64,000 nucleotides of DNA from Vibrio maritimus (GCA_003263775.1 JYJJ01000056.1:62001-126000), one strand, 5' to 3'; counted from the stretch's first letter, positions 8,978-18,580 are shown. A program made the numbers and translations. The notes: generated from the letters alone by a model not told the origin.

Positions 8978-9868
8978 ATGAAGAAACGCGTATTTGATCT
9001 CACTCGAGAAGATATTCTGACCGCCTCTCGCCAAGATATTTTAGCGGCTATCCAACTGGCTGAAGGTCGCACCATTATGGCGGAATGTGTCACTACCATG
9101 CAGCCCGCTATAGATCTGGTATCGAACCCTGAAATTGCTGCGGCATTTGGTGCAGACATGATTACGCTCAACTGCCTTGATGTGTTCGATGCCAAAGTCG
9201 AAGTGTTAGGTGGAGAGACTCACGGCACAGCAACAAGCTTAGACATCAACACCGTAAAGGCTTTTACCGGTCGATTAGTTGGATGCAATCTCGAGCCAGT
9301 TCCGGATGATGTTACTCATATCCCTGCCGGTCGCGCAGTATCTGAGGCTTCCGTTACTCAAGCTATTGAGCTTGGTATGGACTACATCATGTTAACAGGT
9401 AACCCCGGCATGAAAGTCTCCCAAGAAACGATCTTAGATGCGATTGCTTTAGTTCGTAGATTATCGGAAGACATCATCATCATAGCGGGAAAAATGCACG
9501 GTGGTGGTGTTGGCAATGACTACAGCTTGTCGTTTGTTCAACAGTTCGCAGAAGCGGGAGCAGATATCATGATGTTCCCAGCCCCTTATACCACTCCGGG
9601 TATCACAACAAATATGGCCTGCGAAATAATGAGTGAGGTTCATAAACAAAACATGCTCGGATTGCTGGCTATTGGCACTTCACAAGAAGGTGGAACGGAA
9701 AGCTACATTGAGCAAGTGGCGATGGAGGCGAAAGCCGCTGGTGCGGACATCATCCACATTGGGGATGGCGGATATAGTGGCTTAGCGGTACCTGAGAATA
9801 TTCTCCGTCTCGGGTTAACCGTTCGTGGCAGGCGCCATCAATTCAAGCGAATGGCCAACCGTCGGTAG
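8978..9868 (+). CDS. TIM-barrel-like protein of unknown function, PTS-associated (DUF7916-type)
   Basis: 296 residues, soluble. Alternating beta/alpha pattern with repeated alternation of hydrophobic strands and acidic ends: MAECVTTMQP, ADMITLNCLDVFD, DYIMLTGNPGMKV, IIIIAGKMHGGG, ADIMMFPAPYTTPGIT, GLLAIGTSQEGG, ADIIHIGDGG. This looks like a (beta/alpha)8 barrel with a phosphate-binding end (IGDGGYSG). I recall this protein type as an uncharacterised family found next to lactose/cellobiose PTS genes, sometimes labelled phosphonomutase or HAD by automatic annotation; I see no HAD motif. A lyase, epimerase or aldolase acting on the imported sugar phosphate is possible. It lies 63 bases after EIIC with ribosome site ACGAGG. 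Confidence 0.6.
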   Translation: MKKRVFDLTREDILTASRQDILAAIQLAEGRTIMAECVTTMQPAIDLVSNPEIAAAFGADMITLNCLDVFDAKVEVLGGETHGTATSLDINTVKAFTGRLVGCNLEPVPDDVTHIPAGRAVSEASVTQAIELGMDYIMLTGNPGMKVSQETILDAIALVRRLSEDIIIIAGKMHGGGVGNDYSLSFVQQFAEAGADIMMFPAPYTTPGITTNMACEIMSEVHKQNMLGLLAIGTSQEGGTESYIEQVAMEAKAAGADIIHIGDGGYSGLAVPENILRLGLTVRGRRHQFKRMANRR

Positions 9869-9916
9869 CTTATAGAAAACGCACCCTAAATCAGAGTTCA
9901 TCAAGAGTAAATAACT

Positions 9917-10807
9917 ATGAAATACATTAGCCGTGAAGGCTCAGCCATCATCAACATCTCAAAATACTTGCTGACCACTCACGTCGGAGATCGACTGGTC
10001 ACCATTGATCAACTCTCCGAGCGCTATGAAATTTCTGTTGGTTTTGCTCAGAAAGCCTTAACGACGATTGAAGAAGCCAAGGGGGCGAGTTTTCAAAGGC
10101 AAGGACGCAATGGCACCTGTATTCAGTCTCTTGATGAGCAGATTCTAACTAAGCTGGCAGGTATCAGCCACCTCGTTTGCGCCATGCCTTTACCATACAC
10201 CAAACACTATGAGGGACTGGCGAGCGCTCTGAAGATGCAAATGAATGAAGTACCGTTCTACTTTGCTCACATGCGAGGCGCACATACACGAGCAGAGTGC
10301 CTAGAAGCGGGGACGTATGACATTGCAATAATGTCTAAAGCTGCAGCCAAGACTCATGACAAGGAGTTGATGATCGCTTTGGAACTGGGGCAACACTCTT
10401 ACACCAATGAACACAAACTCATTTTCCGTCAAGGAGAATACGAAAAAATCCGTCGCGTGGGTGTAGATTCTGACTCTCCCGATCAGACTCTCCTTACTGA
10501 ACAGTTCTTTTCTGATAGAGAAATTGAACTTGTTGAAATTGGCTACGGCGATGGCATTAATCGGCTCAACAATAAACAAATCGACGCTGTAATTTGGCTC
10601 CCAGAGGCGGTAGAGATGAATGCTCTTGGACTAGAACAACGCTCCCTGTTAGACGCCCCATTGTCTCGAGAGGCCAGCGAAGCGGTACTTTTGGTTCGAA
10701 AAGACAGTGAATACCTGCGCAGTCTGTTGACCAAAGTGCTCGATATAGACGCCCTTAAAAGTCATCAGCAACAAGTCATCAATGGTGACATTTTCCCAAG
10801 TTATTAG
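9917..10807 (+). CDS. yhfZ: YhfZ-like transcriptional regulator (winged HTH plus substrate-binding-like domain)
   Basis: 296 residues. An N-terminal winged helix (about residues 10-75, TIDQLSERYEISVGFAQKAL as the HTH) is followed by a periplasmic-binding-protein-like effector domain. The segment VCAMPLPYTKHYEGLASALK matches E. coli YhfZ almost word for word, as do VPFYFAHMRGA and the C-terminal HQQQVINGDIFPSY. It presumably senses the substrate or an intermediate and controls this operon; the palindromes at 7425-7472 are a candidate target. The gene starts 49 bases after the barrel protein gene and is followed 9 bases later by yhfY. No biochemical function of YhfZ is known to me beyond annotation as a GntR-like regulator. 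Confidence 0.85.
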   Translation: MKYISREGSAIINISKYLLTTHVGDRLVTIDQLSERYEISVGFAQKALTTIEEAKGASFQRQGRNGTCIQSLDEQILTKLAGISHLVCAMPLPYTKHYEGLASALKMQMNEVPFYFAHMRGAHTRAECLEAGTYDIAIMSKAAAKTHDKELMIALELGQHSYTNEHKLIFRQGEYEKIRRVGVDSDSPDQTLLTEQFFSDREIELVEIGYGDGINRLNNKQIDAVIWLPEAVEMNALGLEQRSLLDAPLSREASEAVLLVRKDSEYLRSLLTKVLDIDALKSHQQQVINGDIFPSY

Positions 10808-10815
10808 GATTTATC

Positions 10816-11187
10816 ATGGATAGTAAACTCAATTTACTTGCGAAAGCCGGAGTAATCAGTGACACCGCTTATAACGGTGGTCTACATGCTCAAAGTTTGT
10901 TGGCACAACGCTGGCCACAAATGGTAGGAAGCGAACAACTGGACATGTTGCTTATTCATCTGTGCCGTGCAGTTGATCGTGTTATCAGCCATCAACCGAT
11001 GACCAAACCGATAGATGAAGATATTTGGAATGAAATCAGGGAAGTGCCGGACTATCAAGCGCTGTCAGAGTTAAACCATGAGATTCTACTTGGCTTTGGC
11101 ATTCATAGTGTTCCAGAAGCAGAACTCTCTTATATGATGGCAAATTTGGTCGGGTTGAACATGGCGAAAGAAGGAAGTTTGTCATGA
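10816..11187 (+). CDS. yhfY: YhfY-like PRD-domain protein
   Basis: 123 residues, forming a single PTS-regulation-like domain: DTAYNGGLHAQSLLAQRW near the start and MLLIHLCRAVDRV around residue 52, with the histidine of LIHL in the position that PRDs use for phosphorylation. PRDs sense PTS activity through HPr or EIIB phosphorylation. A PRD without DNA- or RNA-binding partner domain suggests it modulates YhfZ or an operon enzyme. This matches E. coli, where yhfY lies beside yhfZ. The stop codon overlaps the ATG of php (ATGA at 11184-11187). Confidence 0.8.
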   Translation: MDSKLNLLAKAGVISDTAYNGGLHAQSLLAQRWPQMVGSEQLDMLLIHLCRAVDRVISHQPMTKPIDEDIWNEIREVPDYQALSELNHEILLGFGIHSVPEAELSYMMANLVGLNMAKEGSLS

Positions 11188-12061
11188 GCATAGTAGCCCC
11201 GGTTATACCTACTGTCATGAGCACTTATATATCGATCTATCAATTCAAAAGGGTGATTTGGATTGTCGGCTTGACCAATATGACAATATTCGTCAGGAGC
11301 TCTTAGAATTGAAGGCACTAGGCGTCTCTAACATTGTTGAAGTGACCAATGCTCATATGGGGCGCAATGCTCCATTTTTAGAGCAACTCATGATAGACAC
11401 CGGTATCAACATCTTAGTGTCTACAGGCCACTATATTGAAGGTTTCTTTCCCCCAGAAGTCACCGATTATACTGCACAGCAACTTGCTGATGTGATGATC
11501 AATGAGATTTGCTCAGGAATAGAAGGCAGCAGATTAAAAGCCAGCGTCATTGGCGAAATTGGTACCAGTTACAACGCTTTCACACCTTTAGAGAGAAAGG
11601 TTTTTGAAGCCGCTGCCATTGCGCATTTAGAGACAGGGAGACCAATTTCAACACACCAGTCACTCAGTACGATGGGACGTCAGCAAGTGATGTATTTAAC
11701 CTCTCTTGGGGTGAACCCCGAGCGCATCACCATTGGTCATTGTGACTTAAAAACCAATCTAGATGATATCTGCTGGCTTGTCGAACAAGGCTGCTACGTC
11801 CAATTCGATACCATTGGAAAGCACAGTTACTACCCTGACGACAAAAGAATTGAGATGTTGTTAGAACTAAAGAAGCGCAACTACTTAAGCAAAGTTATGT
11901 TGTCGATGGATGTGACAAGGCGTTCACACCTCAAGGCAAATGGAGGCTTGGGCTTTAGTTACTTACTTACAGGCTTTGTCCCCAAGTTACTCGAGAGTGG
12001 CTTCAGCAGAAACGATATCGACACGATGTTAATTACCAACCCCTACACATTATTCAAATAA
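11184..12061 (+). CDS. php: Phosphotriesterase-homology protein (one-base frameshift near start)
   Basis: Amidohydrolase-superfamily TIM barrel, 292 codons after repair, the same length as E. coli Php (YhfV). Metal ligands are visible: H-E-H in GYTYCHEHLYIDLS, the Glu of VIGEIGTS that replaces the carboxylated Lys of true phosphotriesterases, His in ISTHQSLSTM and IGHCDLK, and Asp in LSMDVTRRSH. The ATG at 11184 (ATGA overlap with yhfY) reads MSIVAP, then the frame is lost. One extra C in the CCCC run at 11197-11200 restores MSIVAPGYTYCHEH and joins the long frame. No start codon exists in the long frame upstream of 11258, which supports the deletion. The substrate of Php proteins is unknown; lactone or ester hydrolysis is expected. 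Confidence 0.85.
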
Positions 12062-12101
12062 CAATTCATCCAAAAACGAATGGAAACAATTAGGTGCCAC
12101 C

Positions 12102-12455
12102 ATGAAAAAAATTGCTATTGCAGGCCTACAAAGAGAGCAGATTAGGCAACAAATTTTACCCTTCTCCGACCAATTTGAAGTTCATATTCTCAATGATATG
12201 GAAGCTGCCAGTCGCGTTAAGTCTGGTGACCTCGACTTCTATATTGGATGCTGCAACACAGGTGCAGGTGCCGCTCTTTCAATCGCTATGGCCATTATTG
12301 GATTCGATAAATGCTGCACCATCGCCAAACCTTCCGTGCAGGCCAAACCCGATGAGGTTGCAGGCTTTGTGAGTGATGGCAAGGTGGCCTTCGGACTCTC
12401 TGTGGAGCATGTCGAGCACGCCATTCCAATATTGATGAGCGCATTGAGCCGCTAA
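12102..12455 (+). CDS. yhfU: YhfU family protein (DUF2620)
   Basis: 117 residues, soluble. Starts KKIAIAGLQREQIRQQI and contains HILNDMEAASRVKSGDLDFYIGCCNTGAGAALS and the C-terminal VAFGLSVEHVEHAIP. These are near-identical to E. coli YhfU. The GxCNTGAGAALSIA loop looks like a small-molecule or phosphate-binding turn; with the Rossmann-like N-terminus the fold resembles a PTS EIIB-type or glycine-reductase-like alpha/beta unit, but this is only a visual impression. The function is unknown. In this operon it sits between php and the membrane protein yhfT, 16 bases upstream of the latter, the same adjacency as in E. coli. Confidence 0.85.
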   Translation: MKKIAIAGLQREQIRQQILPFSDQFEVHILNDMEAASRVKSGDLDFYIGCCNTGAGAALSIAMAIIGFDKCCTIAKPSVQAKPDEVAGFVSDGKVAFGLSVEHVEHAIPILMSALSR

Positions 12456-12470
12456 ATCTAGGAGCAAAAA

Positions 12471-13770
12471 ATGGACCTTATATCTATGGTCACAGTCATT
12501 GTACTGTGTGCCACGACCGCGCTCGTCGCAAATATTAGCGTAGCCGTATTTCATGATGGTATTCGCCCGATACTGCCTCAGCTCTACGAAGGCAGTATGT
12601 CGAGGCGTGATGCTGGCTCTGTTGCTTTTGGACTGTCGATAGGTTTCGTCGCTTCCGTAGGCATATCTTTCACACTCTCGACGGGTTTACTTAACCCTTG
12701 GCTATTATTTCTGCCTACCGATATTTTAGGTGTGATGATTGGAAGTCGACTGTTGGCAGCACTGGCAGGTGCAGCTTGGGGCCTTCTAGTTATTACATCT
12801 TTAGCGGCTGTCAATTCAGCATTAACAAGCCTACCGATCGATGCGCTAGGTGCATTAGCTGAACTTGGTACCCCTGTCATGTCTGCGTTCGCCTTGTTTC
12901 CTCTGGTCGCAGTGTTTTACCAATTTGGATGGAAATCTGGAGTCATTACCGCATTAGTGATGCTCGCCACTCGCCTGTTAGTCATAAAGCACACCGGCAT
13001 ATACCCTGAATCTATCCAAATCTTTGTTGGTATGTTGTTTCTAGTTGGTTTAGCGATCAGAAAAGATCTCACAGATCGAGCCGCTGGACAAACTCCCCCG
13101 ACATGTCCGGTATGCACAGTTTATTTGAACAGCGTAGCAAACGAATCGTTCGCTATCTCCCAATTTTGGCGTTTGTTGGTGCCTCATTGCCGCCGTCGCT
13201 CAGCAAGGAATTTTTGCAGGCTCTGAGGTCTCTATTTACGCCCTTGCCGACGCCTATCGAATCGAAGATGCCCAAGCTCAACAAGCTGCGATTAATCAAG
13301 TCGCGCTGTCAGAGCTTATGCGGGGATTAGGATTTATTCCATTGATCGCAACCACCGCTTTGACAACGGGTGTGTACGGCGTGGTTGGTTTTACTTTTGT
13401 TTTTGTTGTCGGCTATTTATCACCAAATGTCCCAGTCGCCATGCTACTTGGAGCGGCCACCATTTGTTTGGAAATTTGGCTACTAAGAACAGTGGGACAC
13501 GGGTTAGAGCGATTTCCTTCAATTCGCAACGCCTCAGACAATATCCGTGACGCGATGAACACCTTAATGGAGTTTGCGCTACTCATCGGAGGGGTTCTAG
13601 CTGTCATGAAAATGGGTCAAACCACCGGCTTTACTGTCTTTGCCATGCTGTATTACCTCAACGAGGTATTGGGCCGTCCAGTTCTTAAAATAGCCGCCCC
13701 CGCAGTCGCTGCAATTCTAACAGGCGTAATACTAAACCTATTTTACGTCATAGGCCTGTTTAACCTTTAA
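12471..13770 (+). CDS. yhfT: YhfT-like integral membrane protein (two frameshifts)
   Basis: 433 codons after repair (E. coli YhfT is 434). About ten membrane segments. Conserved stretches include AVFHDGIRPILPQL near the start, SVAFGLSIGFVASVGISFT, LLFLPTDILGVMIG and FALFPLVAVFYQFGW, and in the last third LMRGLGFIPLIATTA and PSIRNASDNIRDAMN. Two one-base deletions split it: a C from CCCCC at 13095-13099 (repair gives GQTPPDMSGMHSLFEQ) and a C from CC at 13182-13183 (repair gives FVGALIAAVAQQGIFAG). Its role is unknown. A second transporter or a membrane partner for YhfU is plausible, because the operon already contains a full PTS. Confidence 0.82.
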
Positions 13771-13845
13771 CCAATTTAGTCGATTAACCGATATGGCTGA
13801 CTCACACCTCTCCCCCTTGGTTGGGTCAGCCTTCTTTGGAGCAAG

Positions 13846-15023
13846 ATGATGTTTTTACATGCCCTAAAAAAACGCAATCCGCAGCTCATTGATAAGGCTG
13901 TTCAACTATTTCGTTCTGGCCATATTCAACCGGATAGCTACGTGATTGATGTGGATGCGGTTTTAAACAATGCCCAACAATTAAAACGCACCGCTGACCA
14001 ATATGGCATTCAATTGTACGCGATGACAAAACAGATAGGTCGTAACCCTTACCTAGCAAAGCGCTTGGTCGACGAGATAGGTTTTTCAGGCATTGTCTGT
14101 GTTGATTATCGCGAAGCGCTTCTATTTCAGCAATTAGACATTAAAGTCAGTCATATAGGTCATTTAGTACAACCGCCTAAGCACTTACTGCATAAAATCA
14201 TGCAGACATCGCGCCCTGAAATCATCACAGTGACGAGCATTGAGAAAGCAAAACAGATTTCCAACATTGCGGTAGAGTTAGGCATAAAACAGTCCATCAT
14301 GTTGAAGTTTGTCTCACCAAGTGACTTGTTTTATGCCAATCAAGAGTCGGGGTTTCCTATTGAGGAAATAGCGCAAGTGTATGATCAAGTTGCTGGACTT
14401 TCCAATATCGAAGTGACTGGCCTGACACACTTCCCCTGTTTTCTTGCGAATAGAGATGGCTCTGTCAGTGCAACAGAAAACCTCAAGACACTGAGGCTTG
14501 CCCATCAAAAGTGGCAACAGCTTGGCGGTCAAATCTCTCACTTAAACCTTCCGTCGCTCAACTGCTGCGAAACCTTGCCGCTGCTGGCTCAATTTGGCGC
14601 AACACATGCGGAGCGGGGCACGCTCTCACTGGCACAACTCCCATCAACCGAGATGGAGAACAGCAAGAAACAATCGCTATGCTTTACCTCAGTGAGATCT
14701 CTCACCACTACCTTCACGATAGCTACTGTTTTGGTGGGGGCTACTACCGACGAGGTCAATTGAGCTCGGTGTTGGTGTTTCCCAATGAGACAAGCCTGTC
14801 ATGCCAAGAAGTTCCAATTTTCAATGATGACGATACCAGTATTGATTACCACCTTCGACTCAAAAACAAATGGCCTATTGGAAGTGCTGTTGTTGCAGCC
14901 TTTCGATCTCAAATTTTCGTAACCCGCAGTGAAGTGGTGCTCATTGAAGGCCTTCAAACAGGTAACCCAAGGGTCATCGGAACTTGGGATGCACAAGGCA
15001 GGCTAGTGAGGGATGCAACATGA
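13846..15023 (+). CDS. yhfX: YhfX-like PLP enzyme, alanine-racemase fold (one frameshift)
   Basis: 392 codons after repair. The barrel has the PLP-lysine segment LYAMTKQIGRNPYLAK around residue 60, equivalent to the catalytic Lys of fold-III racemases and decarboxylases. THFPCFLANRDG and LNLPSLNCCETLPLLAQFGATH follow, then GHALTGTTPI, SEISHHYLHDSYCFGGGYYRRG and the C-terminal FVTRSEVVLIEG. The two reading frames join if one C is restored at about 14614 (GAG CCG GGG CAC), giving GATHAEPGHALTG as in E. coli YhfX. Either of two adjacent ATGs (13846, 13849) may be used; the second has the better spacing to GGAG. Expected reaction: racemisation or epimerisation of an amino acid-like substrate, unproven. 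ATGA overlap with yhfW. Confidence 0.83.
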
Positions 15024-16273
15024 AAAATAAACGCTGTATTGTCATTGTCCTAGATGGTTTTGGTATTGGAGAAATGCCCGATGTGCCCGAGGTTCGCCCT
15101 CAAGATAAGGGCGCAAATACCGCGGGAAAACTACTGTCTCATTTTTCCAAACTACGCCTACCCACGCTAGAACAATTAGGACTCAACAACGTCGTTGAAT
15201 GTCCAAATAGCATCATGCTCTTCAGTCCCAAAGCAAACGTAGGAAGAATGCATTTGGCTCATGAAGGCGGTGATACTTTTATGGGGCACCAAGAAATAAT
15301 GGGGACTCACCCCGAACCTCCGCATAGAGCACCATTTAGCGACGTTATCTCTGATGTTGAACAACAACTCTTGAACAACAGCTACGATGTTGATCGCGTG
15401 TATCGTGATGGCCTAGCTATGCTGTGTGTCAACGACGCAGTCTTGATTGGAGATAACTTAGAGGCCGACCTCGGACAGGTCTATAACCTATGCGCCAACT
15501 TAGACCAAATTAGCTTCAGCCAACTTCGCGATATTGCGGCTCACGTTCGCGGTTGCAACAAGGCCAGTCGCAATATCGCTTTTGGAGGGCACGTTTCCAA
15601 TCTAAAACCACTGCTCGATGCGATTCAAACTCGGCAGGGTAAGTATATCGGCCTCAACGTCCCCAAAACCGGTGTGTATGATCATGGCTTTGAAGTCATC
15701 CACTTGGGGTATGGCGTCAACATCAAGACTCAGGTTCCTCACCAACTAAACGACGTCAATACCACAAGCTACTTATATGGAAAAGTCGCTGACATTGTTG
15801 GCAATCCACATGGCGTATCTTATCCATCAATCGTCGATACAACGCTTGTTTTTGACTTGCTACTAAACGATCTCGATAACGTTGCTCACGGTTTCTTTTG
15901 CCTCAATGTACAAGAGACTGATTTAAGCGGTCATCAGCAAGATCCCGAGCAATATTGGCGTGTTCTGGCTCTCGCTGACCAAGGGATCCATGCCGTGCTA
16001 GAAAAACTAACCGAGCATGACTTGCTGGTAGTCACTGCCGATCATGGTAACGACCCATTCATTGGCCACAGCAACCATACTCGCGAACAAGTTCCACTAC
16101 TTGTCCACCATCATAACGTCCAATCCAAGCCATTGGGCACACGCACCACTCTGGCTGACCTAGGCGCAACCGTGTGTGATTTCTTCGATGCCTCAGCACC
16201 TGAAAGTGGTCGCTCATTCTTATCTGAAATAACGATTTCCTCGACAAACTTGGATGCTAAATCCGAGATTTAA
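15020..16273 (+). CDS. yhfW: YhfW-like phosphopentomutase-family protein
   Basis: 417 residues, alkaline-phosphatase superfamily. The N-terminus KRCIVIVLDGFGIGEMPD carries the first metal Asp; EGGDTFMGHQEIMGTHPEPP has the Thr/His active-site block of phosphopentomutases; VTADHGNDPFIGHSNHTREQVPLLV near residue 350 carries the second metal-binding DHGND and GxxH motifs. DeoB-type enzymes interconvert pentose-1- and -5-phosphates. YhfW is a distinct branch whose substrate is not known, so a sugar-phosphate mutase or phosphatase is inferred. The ATG at 15020 overlaps the yhfX stop (ATGA), favouring it over an upstream TTG at 14984. Conserved metal ligands are all present, so the enzyme should be active. 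Confidence 0.86.
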   Translation: MKNKRCIVIVLDGFGIGEMPDVPEVRPQDKGANTAGKLLSHFSKLRLPTLEQLGLNNVVECPNSIMLFSPKANVGRMHLAHEGGDTFMGHQEIMGTHPEPPHRAPFSDVISDVEQQLLNNSYDVDRVYRDGLAMLCVNDAVLIGDNLEADLGQVYNLCANLDQISFSQLRDIAAHVRGCNKASRNIAFGGHVSNLKPLLDAIQTRQGKYIGLNVPKTGVYDHGFEVIHLGYGVNIKTQVPHQLNDVNTTSYLYGKVADIVGNPHGVSYPSIVDTTLVFDLLLNDLDNVAHGFFCLNVQETDLSGHQQDPEQYWRVLALADQGIHAVLEKLTEHDLLVVTADHGNDPFIGHSNHTREQVPLLVHHHNVQSKPLGTRTTLADLGATVCDFFDASAPESGRSFLSEITISSTNLDAKSEI

Positions 16274-16299
16274 ATACCTACAACCAATAAGGAAATAAC

Positions 16300-18513
16300 A
16301 TGAAACTTAAACCTTTGATTGTACTTTGTGCGATCGCCTACAGTCATGTGGGGTACACCCAACAGGGAGGTGTTCAAGATTTTTTAAACTCACTGAGAGA
16401 TTTTGAATCAGGCGTGAACCCGAGCCTTGCCGACTTTTACCTAGAAAACTATGACAATCCAGTTTACACCTACGCTCAGGTAACGAGCCCTGGTCGGCTA
16501 GTTCGTGATTGCGCTACTGGTCAAATGATCTCTGAGCCAACAACTATTAGAGAGTTCTTCACTAAAATTGGTGTCAACCAGTACTACGATCCAACCACAC
16601 CTTACGACGCCGATATGTTCACCAAAATGCAGTATAACTCCACGAACGCATGGGGATTCATCGGTTATCAATTGGGTGAAGCGGTACTAATTGACTCCGG
16701 CTACTATAGCCCGACAACTGTAGATGTTGATGGCAAAAACTATGAAAGTTTCTACATGTTCGTCCCTGACTCTACATGGCAGGGCTGTAAGACAGAAGCG
16801 TTGGTAGAAGTTGAAGGTTCGGGCGGCAACATGGTTTATGTCACGGACACGAACCGCTGGGAGGGCACATTTACTGGAAAAAATGGCGTCAAATCAATGG
16901 CAGATCTTCGTACCGTCGATGGTCAAGAGATGATCATGCGTGATGCTATGCACTTCAACTACGGAATCATTACAAAACTGCTCGATGATGCCAATATGAC
17001 GTGGGAACAAGCCTTAGCGAAATCTTGGCCTGGTACTGACAAGTTCGGCAACGTAGTGACAGGATATGACGAACAGGGGAATGTTATCCCAGTTAAACCA
17101 ACTATGTCTGGCATATTAGCTGCGGCACACCTTCGCGGCGCATGGGGTACAGCTCGCTTACTTACAAAAGATGAAATCACTTGTGATGAAATTAATACCT
17201 GTATTACCAAGTACGTCCATAAGTTCGGTGGGTATGCGACTCTATTTGACTCCCCATCAGATAACGCGGCAATAGGCTCAAAGTATGACGAGCTCATCTG
17301 GGCTGGTTGGGGCAATGATGTTGTCACACTTGGCGCAGGAAGCGACACCCTTCAATTGAATGAGCAGGCAGGTAGTGTAACAACAGTCACCGATTTTGCA
17401 CTTGGTATCGACAGAATCATTATCGCTAACTGGAGCACCACCAATACCATTCCAAATATTACCGTAACAGACACTCCCTCTGGTGCTGAGCTATTACTAG
17501 CAGAGCAACGAGTGATACTGCAAGGTGTCACTGCTACTGACATATCAGTCACGGGACTTTCCAACGTAGTGTTCGAGTCTAATATCTATGAGATGGCTTG
17601 GAGAGGCAAGTATGTCGTTGACGGCTTTAACCCTGCGGTCGACAAACTCAAAGGAACGGCAGGTATTGGTTTTAAACACTTAAAAGCCTACCAAACAAAT
17701 AACTCAATCATCATCGGACCTCAGGCCGCAGATGGGGGTATCTATGCTTCTTATGAGTTGGTCGGACTAACTTTAGCTGCCCTTCACCCAAATATGTTCG
17801 TCAATGTTACTGGCAGCTATGACAGATTGGGCTTTATTGTCCCATTAAACAGCCTAACTTGGGGCTGGAATGTTACCTTGAATGTCGGCTATTTTGACCC
17901 AGCAAAAACTGAGCTCACTGTGCCTTCCGGCGAGCCAATTCCTTTCTCAGCAGTTAAGTTGAGCCAAGTAGGCAGTAATACCGAGCTCTCTTTAATCGAG
18001 CCTTTTTCTAAAGGCGATAAGAAAAAGATTGTTATTGCTAATACATTGGTGACCGACTTTACGGCAGCCAACTTTAGTGGCTTTACTGGTAATTTTAGTG
18101 AAGTCACTATTGATATTCCTGTCTACCACAACGCTACAGTGGCCATTTCAGGAGATGGCAGTGTACTCCCAGCACCAGATGCATCCGGCAATATTCTTGT
18201 CCAGCAAGGTAAACCTTTCACCCTCGAGATCATACCAGCTCTAGGTAACCGTATAGAATCTGTTGTGATCGATGGTCAAAGCTATGGCAACCAGTCAACT
18301 ATTACCCTCAATGACGTCACTGCAGACCTAACGATTCAAGTTAGCTTTGTACCAGGTGTCGCTTGTCCGAGCGCTTGGGATGGTGGTCAAGTCTATGTGG
18401 CTGGCGACCAAGCTGTTTACGCTGGCAAAATTTATGAAGCCAAATGGTGGAACACTGGAAATCAGCCTGATCAAGGTGGTCCTTGGAAGTTAGTTGGTGA
18501 TTGTGCGAGCTAA
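16300..18513 (+). CDS. Large secreted protein: lysozyme-like N-domain, RTX-like segment, beta repeat, C-terminal chitin-binding module
   Basis: 737 residues. A signal peptide covers residues 1-20 (ends SHVGYT-QQ). Residues ~25-320 hold SLRDFESGVNPSL, with Glu36 in the place of a lysozyme-type acid, WGFIGYQLGEAVLIDSGYY, WEGTFTGKNGVKSMADL and GILAAAHLRGAWGTARLL. This pattern resembles GH23/24-like domains fused to RTX regions, but I do not recognise an exact family. Residues ~327-375 read DELIWAGWGNDVVTLGAGSDTLQL and VTDFALGIDRI, degenerate calcium-binding nonapeptides. Near 640-680 is a bacterial beta repeat. Residues ~688-737 are a CBM5/12 module (YVAGDQAVYAGKIYEAKWW). It lies inside the PTS-yhf operon, 27 bases after yhfW, so it probably makes or releases the oligomers that the PTS imports. 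Confidence 0.7.
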   Translation: MKLKPLIVLCAIAYSHVGYTQQGGVQDFLNSLRDFESGVNPSLADFYLENYDNPVYTYAQVTSPGRLVRDCATGQMISEPTTIREFFTKIGVNQYYDPTTPYDADMFTKMQYNSTNAWGFIGYQLGEAVLIDSGYYSPTTVDVDGKNYESFYMFVPDSTWQGCKTEALVEVEGSGGNMVYVTDTNRWEGTFTGKNGVKSMADLRTVDGQEMIMRDAMHFNYGIITKLLDDANMTWEQALAKSWPGTDKFGNVVTGYDEQGNVIPVKPTMSGILAAAHLRGAWGTARLLTKDEITCDEINTCITKYVHKFGGYATLFDSPSDNAAIGSKYDELIWAGWGNDVVTLGAGSDTLQLNEQAGSVTTVTDFALGIDRIIIANWSTTNTIPNITVTDTPSGAELLLAEQRVILQGVTATDISVTGLSNVVFESNIYEMAWRGKYVVDGFNPAVDKLKGTAGIGFKHLKAYQTNNSIIIGPQAADGGIYASYELVGLTLAALHPNMFVNVTGSYDRLGFIVPLNSLTWGWNVTLNVGYFDPAKTELTVPSGEPIPFSAVKLSQVGSNTELSLIEPFSKGDKKKIVIANTLVTDFTAANFSGFTGNFSEVTIDIPVYHNATVAISGDGSVLPAPDASGNILVQQGKPFTLEIIPALGNRIESVVIDGQSYGNQSTITLNDVTADLTIQVSFVPGVACPSAWDGGQVYVAGDQAVYAGKIYEAKWWNTGNQPDQGGPWKLVGDCAS

Positions 18514-18554
18514 TTACTCGTTCTTTCCAAATACTTCAACGCAATAAGACAACA

Positions 18555-18580
18555 AGGAGGAGACCTCTCTCCTCCTCTTT
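18555..18580 (+). promoter_or_regulatory. Hairpin between the secreted-protein gene and EIIB
   Basis: AGGAGGAGA at 18555-18563 pairs perfectly with TCTCCTCCT at 18568-18576, loop CCTC, followed by CTTTTC. It could be a weak terminator or a processing/stability hairpin that sets EIIB/EIIA levels apart from the upstream genes. The left arm contains a ribosome-site-like GGAGG that is hidden in the stem and has no start codon nearby. Confidence 0.5.

Noticed and set aside
11258..12061. php read as a short 267-residue protein starting at 11258
   Set aside because: It would lack the HEH metal site; the HEH region is in frame directly upstream and is recovered by one base.
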